From the NCBI GenBank assembly GCA_949300425.1, contig CASGED010000059.1, positions 1-64,000 of the forward strand: DNA of 64,000 nt. Reading direction: 5' to 3'. This document shows, in pieces, positions 1 to 8,706 of this stretch. The position numbers were made by a program, and so were the translations under genes. Below the pieces are notes generated by a model. It was not told the DNA's origin. It ran no database searches and worked only from the letters and a program-made list of their open reading frames with translations. The stretch is from an uncultured Bacteroides sp. Lineage in GTDB: Bacteria; Bacteroidota; Bacteroidia; Bacteroidales; Bacteroidaceae. Position 1 is the first letter of the stretch, and every line of letters begins with the position of its first letter.

Positions 1-63
1 CTGGCTACGCTGCGCTTCGCCCTGCAAGACATCAGCAAAAAGATAGGTTCCCTTTCCATTTGA
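1..63 (+). CDS. C-terminal end of an unidentified protein (partial)
   Basis: An open frame enters from the left edge and ends at a TGA at 61-63, giving about 20 residues (LATLRFALQDISKKIGSLSI). It is followed at once by a strong two-hairpin terminator, which supports a real gene end here. Too little is visible to assign a family. Confidence 0.4.
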   Translation: MATLRFALQDISKKIGSLSI

Positions 64-84
64 GGATTGTTTTTATTGACACTT

Positions 85-142
85 CCTGCACCCGGAACCG
101 GTGCAGGCCGGAGGCTTCCCCCACGGGAGGCCTCTTTTTTTT
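85..142 (+). terminator. Rho-independent terminator with two stacked hairpins
   Basis: A perfect 8-bp stem (85-92 with 100-107) is followed by a second stem (111-120 with 125-134, one G-T pair) and a run of eight T at 135-142. The form and position fit an intrinsic terminator for the gene ending at 63. Confidence 0.8.
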
Positions 143-230
143 ATGTCCTTTTCCCAATACCCCCGCCTCACTACTAATGGCTGACATTCCATTCTTCTTG
201 TTCAGACCATTGTACGCATAGTACTGAAAC

Positions 231-464
231 GGGGCCAGTCCGAAAAGCCGGTTGTAAAAGCCAGCAAGCTGTCTTTGCAAAGTAAGTAAGCTGAAATGGC
301 AAAGTAAGTAAGCTGTCTTGGTAAAGTCAGCAAGCTGCGTTGGCAAAATCGGTACTACTGCCTTTTTAACACGAGTACGTCTACAACGTTAGTAGGACAT
401 TAGGAATCGAACTTGTCTGTTTCTCTGTAGTTGTTTATTGCAACCGACTTTTCGGACTGACCCA
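231..464. mobile_element. MITE-like element with 24-bp terminal inverted repeats
   Basis: The 24-mer at 231-254 (core CAGTCCGAAAAGCCGG) reappears inverted at 441-464 (core TTTTCGGACTGACC), matching at 21 of 24 positions. The enclosed 186 bp has no credible gene and contains the 22-bp tandem repeat. This structure fits a non-autonomous transposable element or IS remnant. An invertible segment is the alternative, but I see no complete promoter inside. No clear target-site duplication is visible. Together with the flanking terminators it explains the 514 gene-free bases at 64-577. Confidence 0.5.
238..347. repeat. 22-bp tandem repeat, four clear units plus one decayed
   Basis: Units begin at 260, 282, 304 and 326, each 22 bp, with consensus GTnAGnAAGCTGnnTTGGnAAA. 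The 22 bp before them (238-259) match only in the last third, so look like a decayed fifth unit. The array lies between two convergent gene ends and inside the MITE-like element. Confidence 0.85.
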
Positions 465-489
465 AAGGAATGTAGCATGTGAAGTTACA

Positions 490-534
490 ACAAAAAAGGA
501 TAGGCTTTGCCCGTAAAAGGAAAAGCCTATCCTT
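490..534 (-). terminator. Terminator of the susC-susD operon
   Basis: A perfect 13-bp stem (496-508 with 522-534, AAGGATAGGCTTT) is followed, reading the minus strand, by a T-rich tract at about 496-490. It lies 44 bases past the susD stop codon. Confidence 0.8.
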
Positions 535-577
535 GTCAGAGATTAATAACTATTGAAAACTATCCCCTAACCTATAA

Positions 578-2629
578 TCATTGCTCTGCGGGTTGGTCAG
601 CCACAACAGGCCAGTAGGGATTCTGATACAATACATCTACACCAGCTGCCTCTACCAATTGGAACTGTTTCACCATGATAGGATACAGGTAGTGAGCCAT
701 CTTCCAAGTACATCCATCGAATGCAGCTTGTGTGGAATTTTTCTCGAACGGACGAAGATACTCGCTCCGGTCGGGAGACGAAACATTAGCCGTGGAAGAT
801 CCATCGGCAATCAAAGAAGAAGTTCCATCCTCGTTGTCATACCAAGCTTCCATTGGGGTATTCCACAAATGCATACCTTCAATATGATACGGAGTATTGA
901 TGAGCTGATCCATCGAACGCCAACGGCGTAAATCCATATAGCGGAGACCTTCAGCCATCATCTCACAACGGCGTTCACGACGGATGTTATACAGTGTCTT
1001 ATCTTCCAAGATTTGTCCAGCAGTATAAGCTCCCCAATCGTTTTCAGCTTCTTTGCTCATGTCTGTCAAAGCAATGGTCTTATCAAAGTCGGTATCCATG
1101 CAAGCACGTTGACGGATAAGTGTCCAATATTCACGTGCAGTAGCGTCCAATGATCCATTGAGCAAGTAGCTTGCCTCCATGTAGTTAAGCAAAGCTTCCA
1201 CAGCACGGAAACATACGGCAGCCGTATATCCGCCACCATTGGCATAGTGTTTACGGTTGAACGAGGCACCCTTACGAATGGTATAACCGGTAGCATACGC
1301 ACGCTCGGCATCACCACTGGTAATCAAAGGATAAGGTTCTGTCATAACCATTTCAGTACCTTCGTTATTATCCAATTCATAAAGAATATTGGTCTGTCCG
1401 GGCACTTTCAGGAAGATAGCCAAACGCGAGTCACGGTTTACAATGACATTGTTCATAACTTCGTCACCCATATAATAACCGTCACCTTCCGCATACGTTC
1501 CGTGTGTATAAACCGGTGTACCGTCCTTCATCAGGAAGTTCTGTACAAAACCACGAGTCAAACCGATACGATAGTTACCACGTCCGGCAGCTGCATTGAT
1601 GTTGTGCGTAGATAGGCCACGGGCATACTGACGCCACAAGAGGATTTCGGGCACGCTGGAAAGATCTTCCGATGCATACATTTCATAATACGGATTCACC
1701 GGATCATCTACAGATTGTTGCAGTACACCCGTATTCTGTGTCAACTGACCTTTGTACTTATCAGCTACCATACGTGAAGACTCAACGGCCTGTTCCAAAA
1801 AGTAACGCACTTCGTTCTCAATGCTTCCGCTGGGATAAGCATAACCGCTATAGAGTTGCTCACCTGGCCATCCCGGTCCACCCGGAACAAAAGCCGTTCC
1901 ATTGAAGTTCTGCAACCAAGTAGCTTCAAACAACGCTACACGAGACTTAACAAGCATTGCCAAATCTTTGTTCACACGCGTTGTAGCCATGTCGATATCG
2001 CTCATGTAAAGATAAGCTGAGTCCAAATCGGAAATAATGAAACGAGCTACTTCGTTACGCGGAGAACGCTGACTGGCTGCAGCCAATGTTTGCATATCAT
2101 CAGCAAGCGGTGCTTTAATAATAGGGAAGTCACCAAATAACTGCAACTTCTTGAAATACTCATAAGCACGGAGAAAATACATCTCACCAATATAGTGCTT
2201 GACGCTGGACACGTCACCAGAAATGGTGTTTTGCGCACCGCTGATGTCCGTACCAAATTTCGGCAAAGCCTGTGACAAGAAGAAATTGATACGATAGATA
2301 CGCTCGAACTTCCAGTTATCACTTTCTTCATGAGGTACTCTCCAACGGTCTAATGTATAACGGTCGTTGGCATTTGCCTCTACCTGATTATCTGTTCCTT
2401 TATCTTCACCAAAAATGCCATAATCCCATCCACCGTATGCCGGCAACACGTTGGGATATTCATCATTCAAATTGGCTTCCAACTGGGCAGCCGAAGAGAA
2501 ATAAGCTTCCGGCGAAATGGTGGACATCGGCTCTCTGTTCAGAAAGTCCTCACAGGAAGACATGCCGGCCACCAATCCGAATGCCATGAGAGCCTTTACT
2601 ATATATTTATTATTCGATTTCATATACAT
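578..2629 (-). CDS. RagB/SusD family nutrient-binding outer-membrane lipoprotein
   Basis: This is the SusD partner of the SusC channel just upstream. It is expected at the cell surface, where it captures a glycan and closes over the channel. The 683-residue product starts with a lipoprotein signal ending in the lipobox GMSSC, followed by the family's typical EDFLNREPMSTISPEAYF region. The C-terminal third carries the usual RxxRRCEMMAEGLRYMDLRRW segment near residue 555. It is somewhat longer than most SusD proteins. It is transcribed with susC (14-base gap) and followed by a clear terminator. The sequence does not tell the substrate, and no glycoside hydrolase is adjacent. An alternative start lies two codons in. 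Confidence 0.93.
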   Translation of the reverse strand: MYMKSNNKYIVKALMAFGLVAGMSSCEDFLNREPMSTISPEAYFSSAAQLEANLNDEYPNVLPAYGGWDYGIFGEDKGTDNQVEANANDRYTLDRWRVPHEESDNWKFERIYRINFFLSQALPKFGTDISGAQNTISGDVSSVKHYIGEMYFLRAYEYFKKLQLFGDFPIIKAPLADDMQTLAAASQRSPRNEVARFIISDLDSAYLYMSDIDMATTRVNKDLAMLVKSRVALFEATWLQNFNGTAFVPGGPGWPGEQLYSGYAYPSGSIENEVRYFLEQAVESSRMVADKYKGQLTQNTGVLQQSVDDPVNPYYEMYASEDLSSVPEILLWRQYARGLSTHNINAAAGRGNYRIGLTRGFVQNFLMKDGTPVYTHGTYAEGDGYYMGDEVMNNVIVNRDSRLAIFLKVPGQTNILYELDNNEGTEMVMTEPYPLITSGDAERAYATGYTIRKGASFNRKHYANGGGYTAAVCFRAVEALLNYMEASYLLNGSLDATAREYWTLIRQRACMDTDFDKTIALTDMSKEAENDWGAYTAGQILEDKTLYNIRRERRCEMMAEGLRYMDLRRWRSMDQLINTPYHIEGMHLWNTPMEAWYDNEDGTSSLIADGSSTANVSSPDRSEYLRPFEKNSTQAAFDGCTWKMAHYLYPIMVKQFQLVEAAGVDVLYQNPYWPVVADQPAEQ

Positions 2630-2643
2630 TTCTTATTTAAGGT

Positions 2644-5600
2644 TTAAAGTGTTACACTAAGGCCAAATGACCATGTACGGGACAAGGGATAAGCATTACC
2701 ACCGCTCTTGATTGCACTATTGGCATTATCGCTTGTATCACCACCGTCAAGGGTTTCCGGATCAAACAGTTTACTCAGTTTAGTACCTGTCCACAGATTT
2801 TCACCGGAAACGAAGATACGGCAATTACCAATACCAATCTTGTTGGTAAGTGAAGTCGGCAACGTGTAACCCAACTGGAAGTTCTTCAGACGGATGTATG
2901 AAGCATTCTGTAAATAGCGAGTCTGAACTTCGTGATTCTGGTCGCTATCGAAACGTGGACGCGGATAATATGCATCCGGATTAGCTGCTATCTGATAACC
3001 TTCCAACCCAACGGGTTCGGCACGGAAGTAATCGCCATGCTCTTTCAAACCAGCAGACCACCACATATTGCTGATAACACCCCAGAACATGTTAGACCCT
3101 TGCCAATAGTCGCGTTTTCCGACACCTTGGAAGAACAAACGGAAATCAAAGCCCTTGTAAGCGGCATTCAAATCAAGACCGAAAAGGTAACGCGGGGTAT
3201 TGTTACCAATCACCTTCAAATCACCATGATCTTCTATAGTCTGCGCACCCTTGCTAATACCCGGTTTGCCATCAAGATTGGCATACATAACATCACCGGC
3301 AGTCCATGCTCCCGTACCTATTTGATCTTGTCCGCCAACGGCTTCAAGGTGAGCTTGCATCTCAGCATCGGTCTTGGCAATACCAACGGTTTCAAAGCCC
3401 CAGATTTCACCAATTTCACGACCGGCCACATAGGTATTGATAGAGTTTGTCGGGTTACCCGGATAACTTTCAATATACGTACGAGCATCGGATACATTGA
3501 ACTTGATACCGTAGTTCAAACCAAACTCTGTACGGTCTTGCCAACCGATGGTCAACTCCCAACCTGTAGTCTTCAAGTCGCAGTTATTTGTTTTCGGTGC
3601 GGCCAAACCCAACGTAGCGGGAAGCTCGATAGACGGACCTACCATGTTGTCTGTATAACGTACGAACCCTTCCAACGAACCCGTCAAACGGTTATTGAAG
3701 AAACCGAAGTCTAAACCAACGTTCCAAGAACGAACTTTTTCCCACGTCAGCAACGTACTGATCAAATCACCTACATACGATTTATTAGGTTTCACTCCAT
3801 TCTGCAACCAACTACCGTTGGCAGATTCCAAAGTCATGACACGATACGTTGGATACCAGCCGGTGGTATTCATGTTACCCAATACACCGTAAGAAAGACG
3901 AAGTTTCAATTGGTTGCAATAATCCAAATAATCTTCCCAGAAACTTTCCTGAGCAATGTTCCAACCCAAAGAGAACGAAGGAGACAACTGCCAACGGTTC
4001 CCCTCGCGGAAACGAGATGTACCATCGTAGCGCAAGTTAACCTCACCCAAGTAACGACCCTGATAGTCGTAGTTGATACGGCCAAAGAAACCGGCTGTAG
4101 CCCATTCATTGCGATAACCGCCTACTTCAGGCACTTTGTCAACACCCAGACCGTCCTGATTCGAAATCAAGTCCAATTCCGGCAGATCTTCAGCCTGCAA
4201 ACCGTAACCTTTGGCACTAAAGAATTTCTGACGCATTTCCTCTGACTGGAAACCGGCCATTACCTTCATGTTGTGTACATCATTGAGAGTAAATGAATAG
4301 GTAGAATAGATGTTCCAGTTCATGTAGGTCTCTTTCGTATAGTCCTGATAAAGACTGCTTGTACCATGCGTATCGTCTACACTTCCGTCTACTTTATGGT
4401 TGTAGTACGGAAGTTCAGTTTCACGCGTATCCACGTTATTCAAACTGTAGTTGAACTCTACGTTCGTCACCCAGTTCTTAATGGGCTCAATTACCAATGA
4501 AGCCTGCTGATAAGTCTTGTCGGTCTGCACGTTACGGGTACCGCCCAATGCTAACTGCATGACCGGTGTATCAGCATTACTATTGAAATAGTAGCCGTTT
4601 TCATCGTATACCGGAAGGTTCGGCCACGTCTGACGACCAATCTTCTCGTACAAACCACTGTTGAACTTGGTTGGGCGTTCCATGTCCTGACGGACATAGC
4701 GCACACTATAATTAAACTTCAACCAGTCGGTCAACTGGGCACTGAATTTAGCCGATGCGTTGAAACGCTGCAATTTATCATCAGCCGGACGCAACAAACC
4801 GTTCTGATCCAAATAAGCCAATGAAGCGTAGTACGTAATCTTCTCACTACCGCCACTGATGCTCATGTTATGTTCTTGCGAGAAAGAACTATCCTTATAG
4901 ATTTCTTTATACCAGTCCGTATTGGCATACGCAGTTGTAAACGGGTCACCTGCGGGCTTACCCCAAACATTACCATCAGTAGGCAGACCGCCTTTACTGG
5001 AGCCACCGGCTGCTTGGAACTCAAGCATCTGGCGCATTACAGCATCAGAGAACTGCTGACCTTGGTTACCATTAAACGCAGCCTGATTGTAGTAATTGGC
5101 AAACGTGTAAGAATCCATCATCTCAGGCATGTTGATAGGACTACCCCAACGGAAACTGTTGTTATAATTAATGGTAGCCTTACCGGACTTACCTTTCTTG
5201 GTCGTTACCAAGATAACACCGAATGGCGCACGCGAACCATAAATAGAAGCAGCGGCAGCATCCTTCAATACGGAGATGTTCTCAATGTCCTGCGGATTAA
5301 CTGTGTTCAAGTCACCTTCCATACCATCAATCAAAATCAACGGGCTACCGCTTGAACCGTCACCGATAGTACCTGCACCACGGATGTTGATGCTCATGTT
5401 CTTGTCCAACTCACCAGTGTTGGTCGAAATCTGCAGACCCGGCACCAAACCCTGCAAGGCTTGTGTGGCATTACTTACGGGACGGGCTTCCAAGTCTTTA
5501 GCATCGGCAATACCGATAGAACCGGTCAAGTTCACCTTCTTCTGTGTACCGAAACCTACGACTACGACTTCCTGCAACATTTCAGTATCTTCCTTCAGGT

Positions 5601-5922
5601 TAACACTGATAGAAGTACGTCCGTTCAAAGGAATCTCCTGCGTGGCGTAACCCACAAAACTAATTACTAACGTAGCGTCCGAAGGCACCATCAACGAGAA
5701 ATTACCGTCCATGTCGGTAATGGTTCCGTTCCCTGTATTAGCCTTTTCCACTACACTGGCACCAATGACCGGCCCAAGGGCATCGTTCACTGTACCTGTC
5801 ACATTGATTGTCTGACCCTGAGCGTTGGCTAGTTGCACGTTCAGGCAAAGAGCGAGACACACGATCCATGCAAGGAACGACTTAAAGCCAAGCTCTTTTG
5901 AAAAGAATCTCTGTCCTCTCAT
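2644..5922 (-). CDS. SusC/RagA family TonB-linked outer-membrane channel
   Basis: This is a TonB-dependent beta-barrel importer for oligosaccharides, paired with the downstream SusD. In order it has a signal peptide (about residues 1-35, ending ANAQ), a carboxypeptidase-D-like regulatory domain (INVTGTVNDALGPVIGASV), the junction word LQEVVVVGFGTQKK, a plug domain (near ISVLKDAAAASIYGSRAP) and a long barrel ending in a terminal aromatic-rich strand. No N-terminal STN domain is seen, so direct anti-sigma signalling is unlikely. I chose the ATG at 5922 (MRGQRFF) because the signal peptide begins there; an in-frame ATG at 5946 would add eight residues. About 1,092 residues is normal for the family. 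Confidence 0.94.
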   Translation of the reverse strand: MRGQRFFSKELGFKSFLAWIVCLALCLNVQLANAQGQTINVTGTVNDALGPVIGASVVEKANTGNGTITDMDGNFSLMVPSDATLVISFVGYATQEIPLNGRTSISVNLKEDTEMLQEVVVVGFGTQKKVNLTGSIGIADAKDLEARPVSNATQALQGLVPGLQISTNTGELDKNMSINIRGAGTIGDGSSGSPLILIDGMEGDLNTVNPQDIENISVLKDAAAASIYGSRAPFGVILVTTKKGKSGKATINYNNSFRWGSPINMPEMMDSYTFANYYNQAAFNGNQGQQFSDAVMRQMLEFQAAGGSSKGGLPTDGNVWGKPAGDPFTTAYANTDWYKEIYKDSSFSQEHNMSISGGSEKITYYASLAYLDQNGLLRPADDKLQRFNASAKFSAQLTDWLKFNYSVRYVRQDMERPTKFNSGLYEKIGRQTWPNLPVYDENGYYFNSNADTPVMQLALGGTRNVQTDKTYQQASLVIEPIKNWVTNVEFNYSLNNVDTRETELPYYNHKVDGSVDDTHGTSSLYQDYTKETYMNWNIYSTYSFTLNDVHNMKVMAGFQSEEMRQKFFSAKGYGLQAEDLPELDLISNQDGLGVDKVPEVGGYRNEWATAGFFGRINYDYQGRYLGEVNLRYDGTSRFREGNRWQLSPSFSLGWNIAQESFWEDYLDYCNQLKLRLSYGVLGNMNTTGWYPTYRVMTLESANGSWLQNGVKPNKSYVGDLISTLLTWEKVRSWNVGLDFGFFNNRLTGSLEGFVRYTDNMVGPSIELPATLGLAAPKTNNCDLKTTGWELTIGWQDRTEFGLNYGIKFNVSDARTYIESYPGNPTNSINTYVAGREIGEIWGFETVGIAKTDAEMQAHLEAVGGQDQIGTGAWTAGDVMYANLDGKPGISKGAQTIEDHGDLKVIGNNTPRYLFGLDLNAAYKGFDFRLFFQGVGKRDYWQGSNMFWGVISNMWWSAGLKEHGDYFRAEPVGLEGYQIAANPDAYYPRPRFDSDQNHEVQTRYLQNASYIRLKNFQLGYTLPTSLTNKIGIGNCRIFVSGENLWTGTKLSKLFDPETLDGGDTSDNANSAIKSGGNAYPLSRTWSFGLSVTL

Positions 5923-6018
5923 TGTACAAACTTTAAGATTACACATATATTAATTCAAAACAACATGTTTTTATCATTCATGTCGCTTTGCAAAATTGCG
6001 ATAAATCCGACAAAAAGA

Positions 6019-6100
6019 GGTTTTCATATCATTCATCGAGGTCGAATCATACGTCACAAGGTTGAATTATCAGTCAAAAAGGTCGAATTATCAGTCAAAC
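6019..6100. repeat. 20-21 bp tandem repeat upstream of susC
   Basis: Copies of a unit with core GGTCGAATTATCAGTCA start at 6040, 6060 and 6081, and a weaker one (GGTTTTCATATCA) at 6019. The spacing is 20-21 bp. They lie between the 3' end of the glucosaminidase gene and the susC start, so could affect either. No match to the TTTG/TAnnTTTG promoter was found in 5947-6018. The rest of the 322-base gap holds nothing else I recognise. Confidence 0.75.
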
Positions 6101-6165
6101 CGGCAAAACAGGGGAATTAAAAGGCCAAATAAGGGCATAGGAAAGTTTATTTGCATGAAGAGGAA

Positions 6166-6197
6166 GAGCCTGTATTCATGTGTATGATTTCAGGCTC
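6166..6197 (-). terminator. Possible weak terminator after the glucosaminidase gene
   Basis: A 7-bp stem (GAGCCTG at 6166-6172 with CAGGCTC at 6191-6197) is followed on the minus strand by a pyrimidine-rich run. The loop is long (18 bases), so the call is tentative. Confidence 0.3.
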
Positions 6198-6244
6198 CCG
6201 AACAGGCAATATGGTTGTGAAACTTCGTGTGAAAGGCACACGTC

Positions 6245-7174
6245 TCAGCGCAAACGGAGCGTGTCGCCCACTTCGGGCACGTATTCCTCCATCTTCTTCT
6301 TGTTCATCTTATAGAGGTTCTTCAAGCGGATGCCATAAGTTTGCGAAATGCTGTGCATGGACTCGCCGTCGCGCACCACGTGGATGGTATAAGGCTTTTG
6401 AGCTTTCTTGTTCTTCTTCTTCAAGTAAATGATGTCGCCCGGTTCAAGCACATATTCTTTATGCAGGTCGTTATAATCCACCAGTTTCTTCCAACTGATG
6501 CCGAACTCGCCGCCTAAGAGTTTGAACGTGTCACCCTCGCGCACTACGACGTAGGCCAGTCCGTTGGCGATGTACACCTGATGCGGATTGGCGAGCCAAG
6601 GTTTCTTCTTTAAGAGTTTTTCCAGCCTGCGAGCCTCCCGTTTGCTCATGCCTTGATTGTCATATTTATATAGTTCGTAGTCCTCAATGATGGTTATCAG
6701 GCGGTTGGCGTAGGAACGGTCCGTGGCATAGCCCGCCTTCTTCAGGCCCTTGGCCCAGCCTTTGTAGTCGGTTATCTTCAGGTCGAAGAGGAACCGGTAA
6801 CGGGAACCTTCGGTGAGGAACTTGGAATGGTCCTCGTAGGAGTCCTCCACCTTGCGGTAGGCACGGAAGCACTCTTTGGGAGCATCGTCGTCATAATACA
6901 CTTTCTTCCCGCGCCACGTGCTATGGCACTTGATGCCGAAGTGGTTGTTGCTCTTGCGCGCCAGGGAACTGGTACCCGCCCCGCTCTCCAGCAATCCTTG
7001 TGCCAAGGTGATGCTGGCGGGAATCTTATACTTCTTCATCTGTTCCACAGCCAAGGGAGCGTATTCCTTTATATAACTATTGTATCGGGAATTGCGGCGC
7101 TGGGCCTGCAAGGATGCCGACACACAAAACAACAAGAAAAGGAAAAGAATCCCGTGGCGCATTATCTGTCTCAT
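6245..7174 (-). CDS. Secreted LysM-containing N-acetylglucosaminidase (peptidoglycan hydrolase)
   Basis: The protein is predicted to cleave the glycan strands of peptidoglycan in the periplasm. After a signal peptide (GILFLFLLFCVSASLQA) comes a glucosaminidase domain of the FlgJ/AcmA type: ITLAQGLLESGAGTSSLA carries the catalytic Glu, then NNHFGIKC and the YRKVEDSYEDHSKFL region. The C-terminal half has two LysM-like modules (about VVREGDTFKLLG to LEPGDIIYLK and HVVRDGESMHSISQTYGI to VGDTLRLR), which bind peptidoglycan. The start is uncertain: ATGs at 7204, 7174 and 7162 are in frame, and 7174 gives the best signal peptide. It is a single-gene unit on the minus strand. Confidence 0.88.
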   Translation of the reverse strand: MRQIMRHGILFLFLLFCVSASLQAQRRNSRYNSYIKEYAPLAVEQMKKYKIPASITLAQGLLESGAGTSSLARKSNNHFGIKCHSTWRGKKVYYDDDAPKECFRAYRKVEDSYEDHSKFLTEGSRYRFLFDLKITDYKGWAKGLKKAGYATDRSYANRLITIIEDYELYKYDNQGMSKREARRLEKLLKKKPWLANPHQVYIANGLAYVVVREGDTFKLLGGEFGISWKKLVDYNDLHKEYVLEPGDIIYLKKKNKKAQKPYTIHVVRDGESMHSISQTYGIRLKNLYKMNKKKMEEYVPEVGDTLRLR

Positions 7175-7284
7175 AAGTTCGCAAATCGTTTGAATGAACC
7201 GCAAAAATCTGCAAAAGAATCGAGAAAAACAATCGTTTTATTAATTATTAGTGCAAGACGAGCACAAAAACAAGAGAAAATGAT

Positions 7285-7292
7285 TACTTTTG
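7285..7292 (+). promoter_or_regulatory. Candidate -7 box for the small lipoprotein gene
   Basis: TACTTTTG matches the Bacteroides TAnnTTTG element and lies 35 bases before the ATG at 7327. No TTTG -33 element stands at the right distance. Confidence 0.35.
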
Positions 7293-7326
7293 ACCTCGCA
7301 AGAAACAATCTTTTTAATGAAAGACA

Positions 7327-7677
7327 ATGATGAAAACGTTTATGAGACATCTGATTGGCTTCGTCTGCTGCGCAGGTTTACTCATGGGATGTTCCCACTT
7401 GTTTTATCCCAAAGCAAGCGCGCTGAACGACATCAGACAAGGCATGTCCCCCAAAGAAGTAATCCGGACGCTGGGCAACCCGGATTACAAGCGCATCAAC
7501 TACGATTTGGAAGAATGGGAATACAACAAAATGCTTAACCCGTTGGACAATGAGCCAACCGTAACCATCATCCGATTTGAAAACGGGAGGCTGGTGTACA
7601 TGGACTCGTTCAAGAAAAGCGAGCGGCCCGCGTCCCTCCCGGAAAAGCCTCATCGCCCGCACAAGCGCCGTCCATAA
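7327..7677 (+). CDS. Small SmpA/BamE-like lipoprotein
   Basis: The 116-residue product has a lipoprotein signal with lipobox LLMGC. The segment IRQGMSPKEVIRTLGNPDYKR resembles the start of the SmpA/OmlA (BamE) fold, where a short helix precedes 'lGxPd'. A role in outer-membrane assembly is possible but rests on this short motif only. The tail is rich in Pro, Lys, His and Arg. It precedes the cytidine deaminase gene on the same strand with a 19-base gap, so the two may be co-transcribed. An ATG one codon in is equally possible. Confidence 0.75.
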   Translation: MMKTFMRHLIGFVCCAGLLMGCSHLFYPKASALNDIRQGMSPKEVIRTLGNPDYKRINYDLEEWEYNKMLNPLDNEPTVTIIRFENGRLVYMDSFKKSERPASLPEKPHRPHKRRP

Positions 7678-7696
7678 CCCTAGAACTTTTATAGCC

Positions 7697-8179
7697 ATGA
7701 AAGAGCAGACCTTACACATTGAACTGAAAAACTATACGTACGAAGAACTTTGCGAAGCCGACCGCCAACTGACAGACGCCGCGCGCGAGGCGACCTACCG
7801 CAGTTACGCGCCTTATTCCCACTTCTCGGTAGGAGCGGCCGCCCGCCTGGCGGACGGAACCGTGGTGAGCGGCTCTAACCAAGAAAACGCCGCTTCCCCT
7901 TCAAGTCTCTGCGCCGAACGCACGACGCTCTTCTACGCCAACGCCCAATACCCCGACCAAGCGGTCGACACCCTCGCCATTGCCGCACGCAACGAACGGG
8001 GCGAGTTCCTGGACGATCCTATTTCTCCTTGTGGCGCTTGCCGACAGGTGATGATTGAGGTGGAACGCCGCTTCGCCCGGCCCATGCGCATCCTGCTCTA
8101 CGGCCGGCAAGGCATCTACGAAGTGAAGAGCGCAAGAGACTTGCTCCCTTTGTCGTTCGATGATTCAGCGATGAAATAA
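7697..8179 (+). CDS. cdd: Cytidine deaminase
   Basis: This zinc enzyme converts cytidine and deoxycytidine to uridine and deoxyuridine in pyrimidine salvage. The 160-residue protein shows both zinc motifs: NQENAASPSSLCAERTTLF, with the Cys-Ala-Glu that holds the metal and proton-shuttling Glu, and SPCGACRQ, with the second Cys pair. Substrate-contact residues are in YAPYSHFSVGAA. I start it at the ATG at 7697, since the longer upstream frame overlaps the lipoprotein gene and adds no family-like sequence. The size is a little above the usual 130-150 because of an N-terminal extension (MKEQTLHIELKNYTYEEL). Confidence 0.93.
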   Translation: MKEQTLHIELKNYTYEELCEADRQLTDAAREATYRSYAPYSHFSVGAAARLADGTVVSGSNQENAASPSSLCAERTTLFYANAQYPDQAVDTLAIAARNERGEFLDDPISPCGACRQVMIEVERRFARPMRILLYGRQGIYEVKSARDLLPLSFDDSAMK

Positions 8180-8321
8180 GGACGGACTTCCTGCCAACAA
8201 GCCTGGCCTATCGCAGGGCCGCTCCTCACGCATGTAAAGATTAACGCTTCAGAAAGCATTACCCATCCAACATAAAAGAACAGACAGGGAATTGTCATTC
8301 CCGGCCGGATGTCGGTTTCAG

Positions 8322-8402
8322 GTTACTAACACAGGCGGCCAATGTTACTAACATAGAGGGGGAATGTTAGAAACATTCGGCCCTTAGGTTAGAAACATTC
8401 CC
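8322..8402. repeat. 22-bp periodic repeat (GTTACTAACA / GTTAGAAACA words)
   Basis: The words GTTACTAACA, GTTACTAACA, GTTAGAAACA and GTTAGAAACA begin at 8322, 8344, 8366 and 8388, exactly 22 bases apart. The third unit (8362-8378) is itself a small inverted repeat, GAATGTT-AGA-AACATTC. The same words recur at 49559-49634. Confidence 0.88.
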
Positions 8403-8654
8403 GAACCCTTGCCGAAAGCATTTCCTGAGAGGATTTTACAGAGCGAAGGCCAACTGATTATAAATATACACAAACAACCACATGATTAGTTTATCGTTTG
8501 TAACCAATTATCCCCAAAAAGCGTAATTCCGTAGAGGGGAATCCGGTTCCTGTCGACAAAATTCTGATAAGACATCGTTATTCCGTTCTTTAAAAAACCG
8601 TAATACGGGTACAAATACAAGTAACACATGCCTACAAGATTCTTCTTTTTTGAT

Positions 8655-8662
8655 TATTTTTG
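8655..8662 (+). promoter_or_regulatory. Candidate -7 box of the Fe-S/aldo-keto reductase operon
   Basis: TATTTTTG matches TAnnTTTG and lies 45 bases before the ATG at 8707. No good TTTG -33 element is seen. Confidence 0.35.
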
Positions 8663-8706
8663 TCCCAACAAATACAAAAAGACAAAATCGTTCAATCAAA
8701 AAAGTT

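Larger units (their letters stand above)
8180..8706. other. Gene-free stretch of 527 bases
   Basis: No convincing gene was found on either strand. It contains the 22-bp repeat at 8322-8402 and a possible -7 box at 8655. I see nothing else interpretable. Confidence 0.7.

Noticed and set aside
32..346. 104-codon minus-strand frame at the window start
   Set aside because: It is created by the 22-bp repeats and the terminator, with no family resemblance and no promoter.
238..347. CRISPR array
   Set aside because: Units are contiguous 22-mers with no unique spacers and no cas genes are near. The same holds for the other 22-bp arrays.
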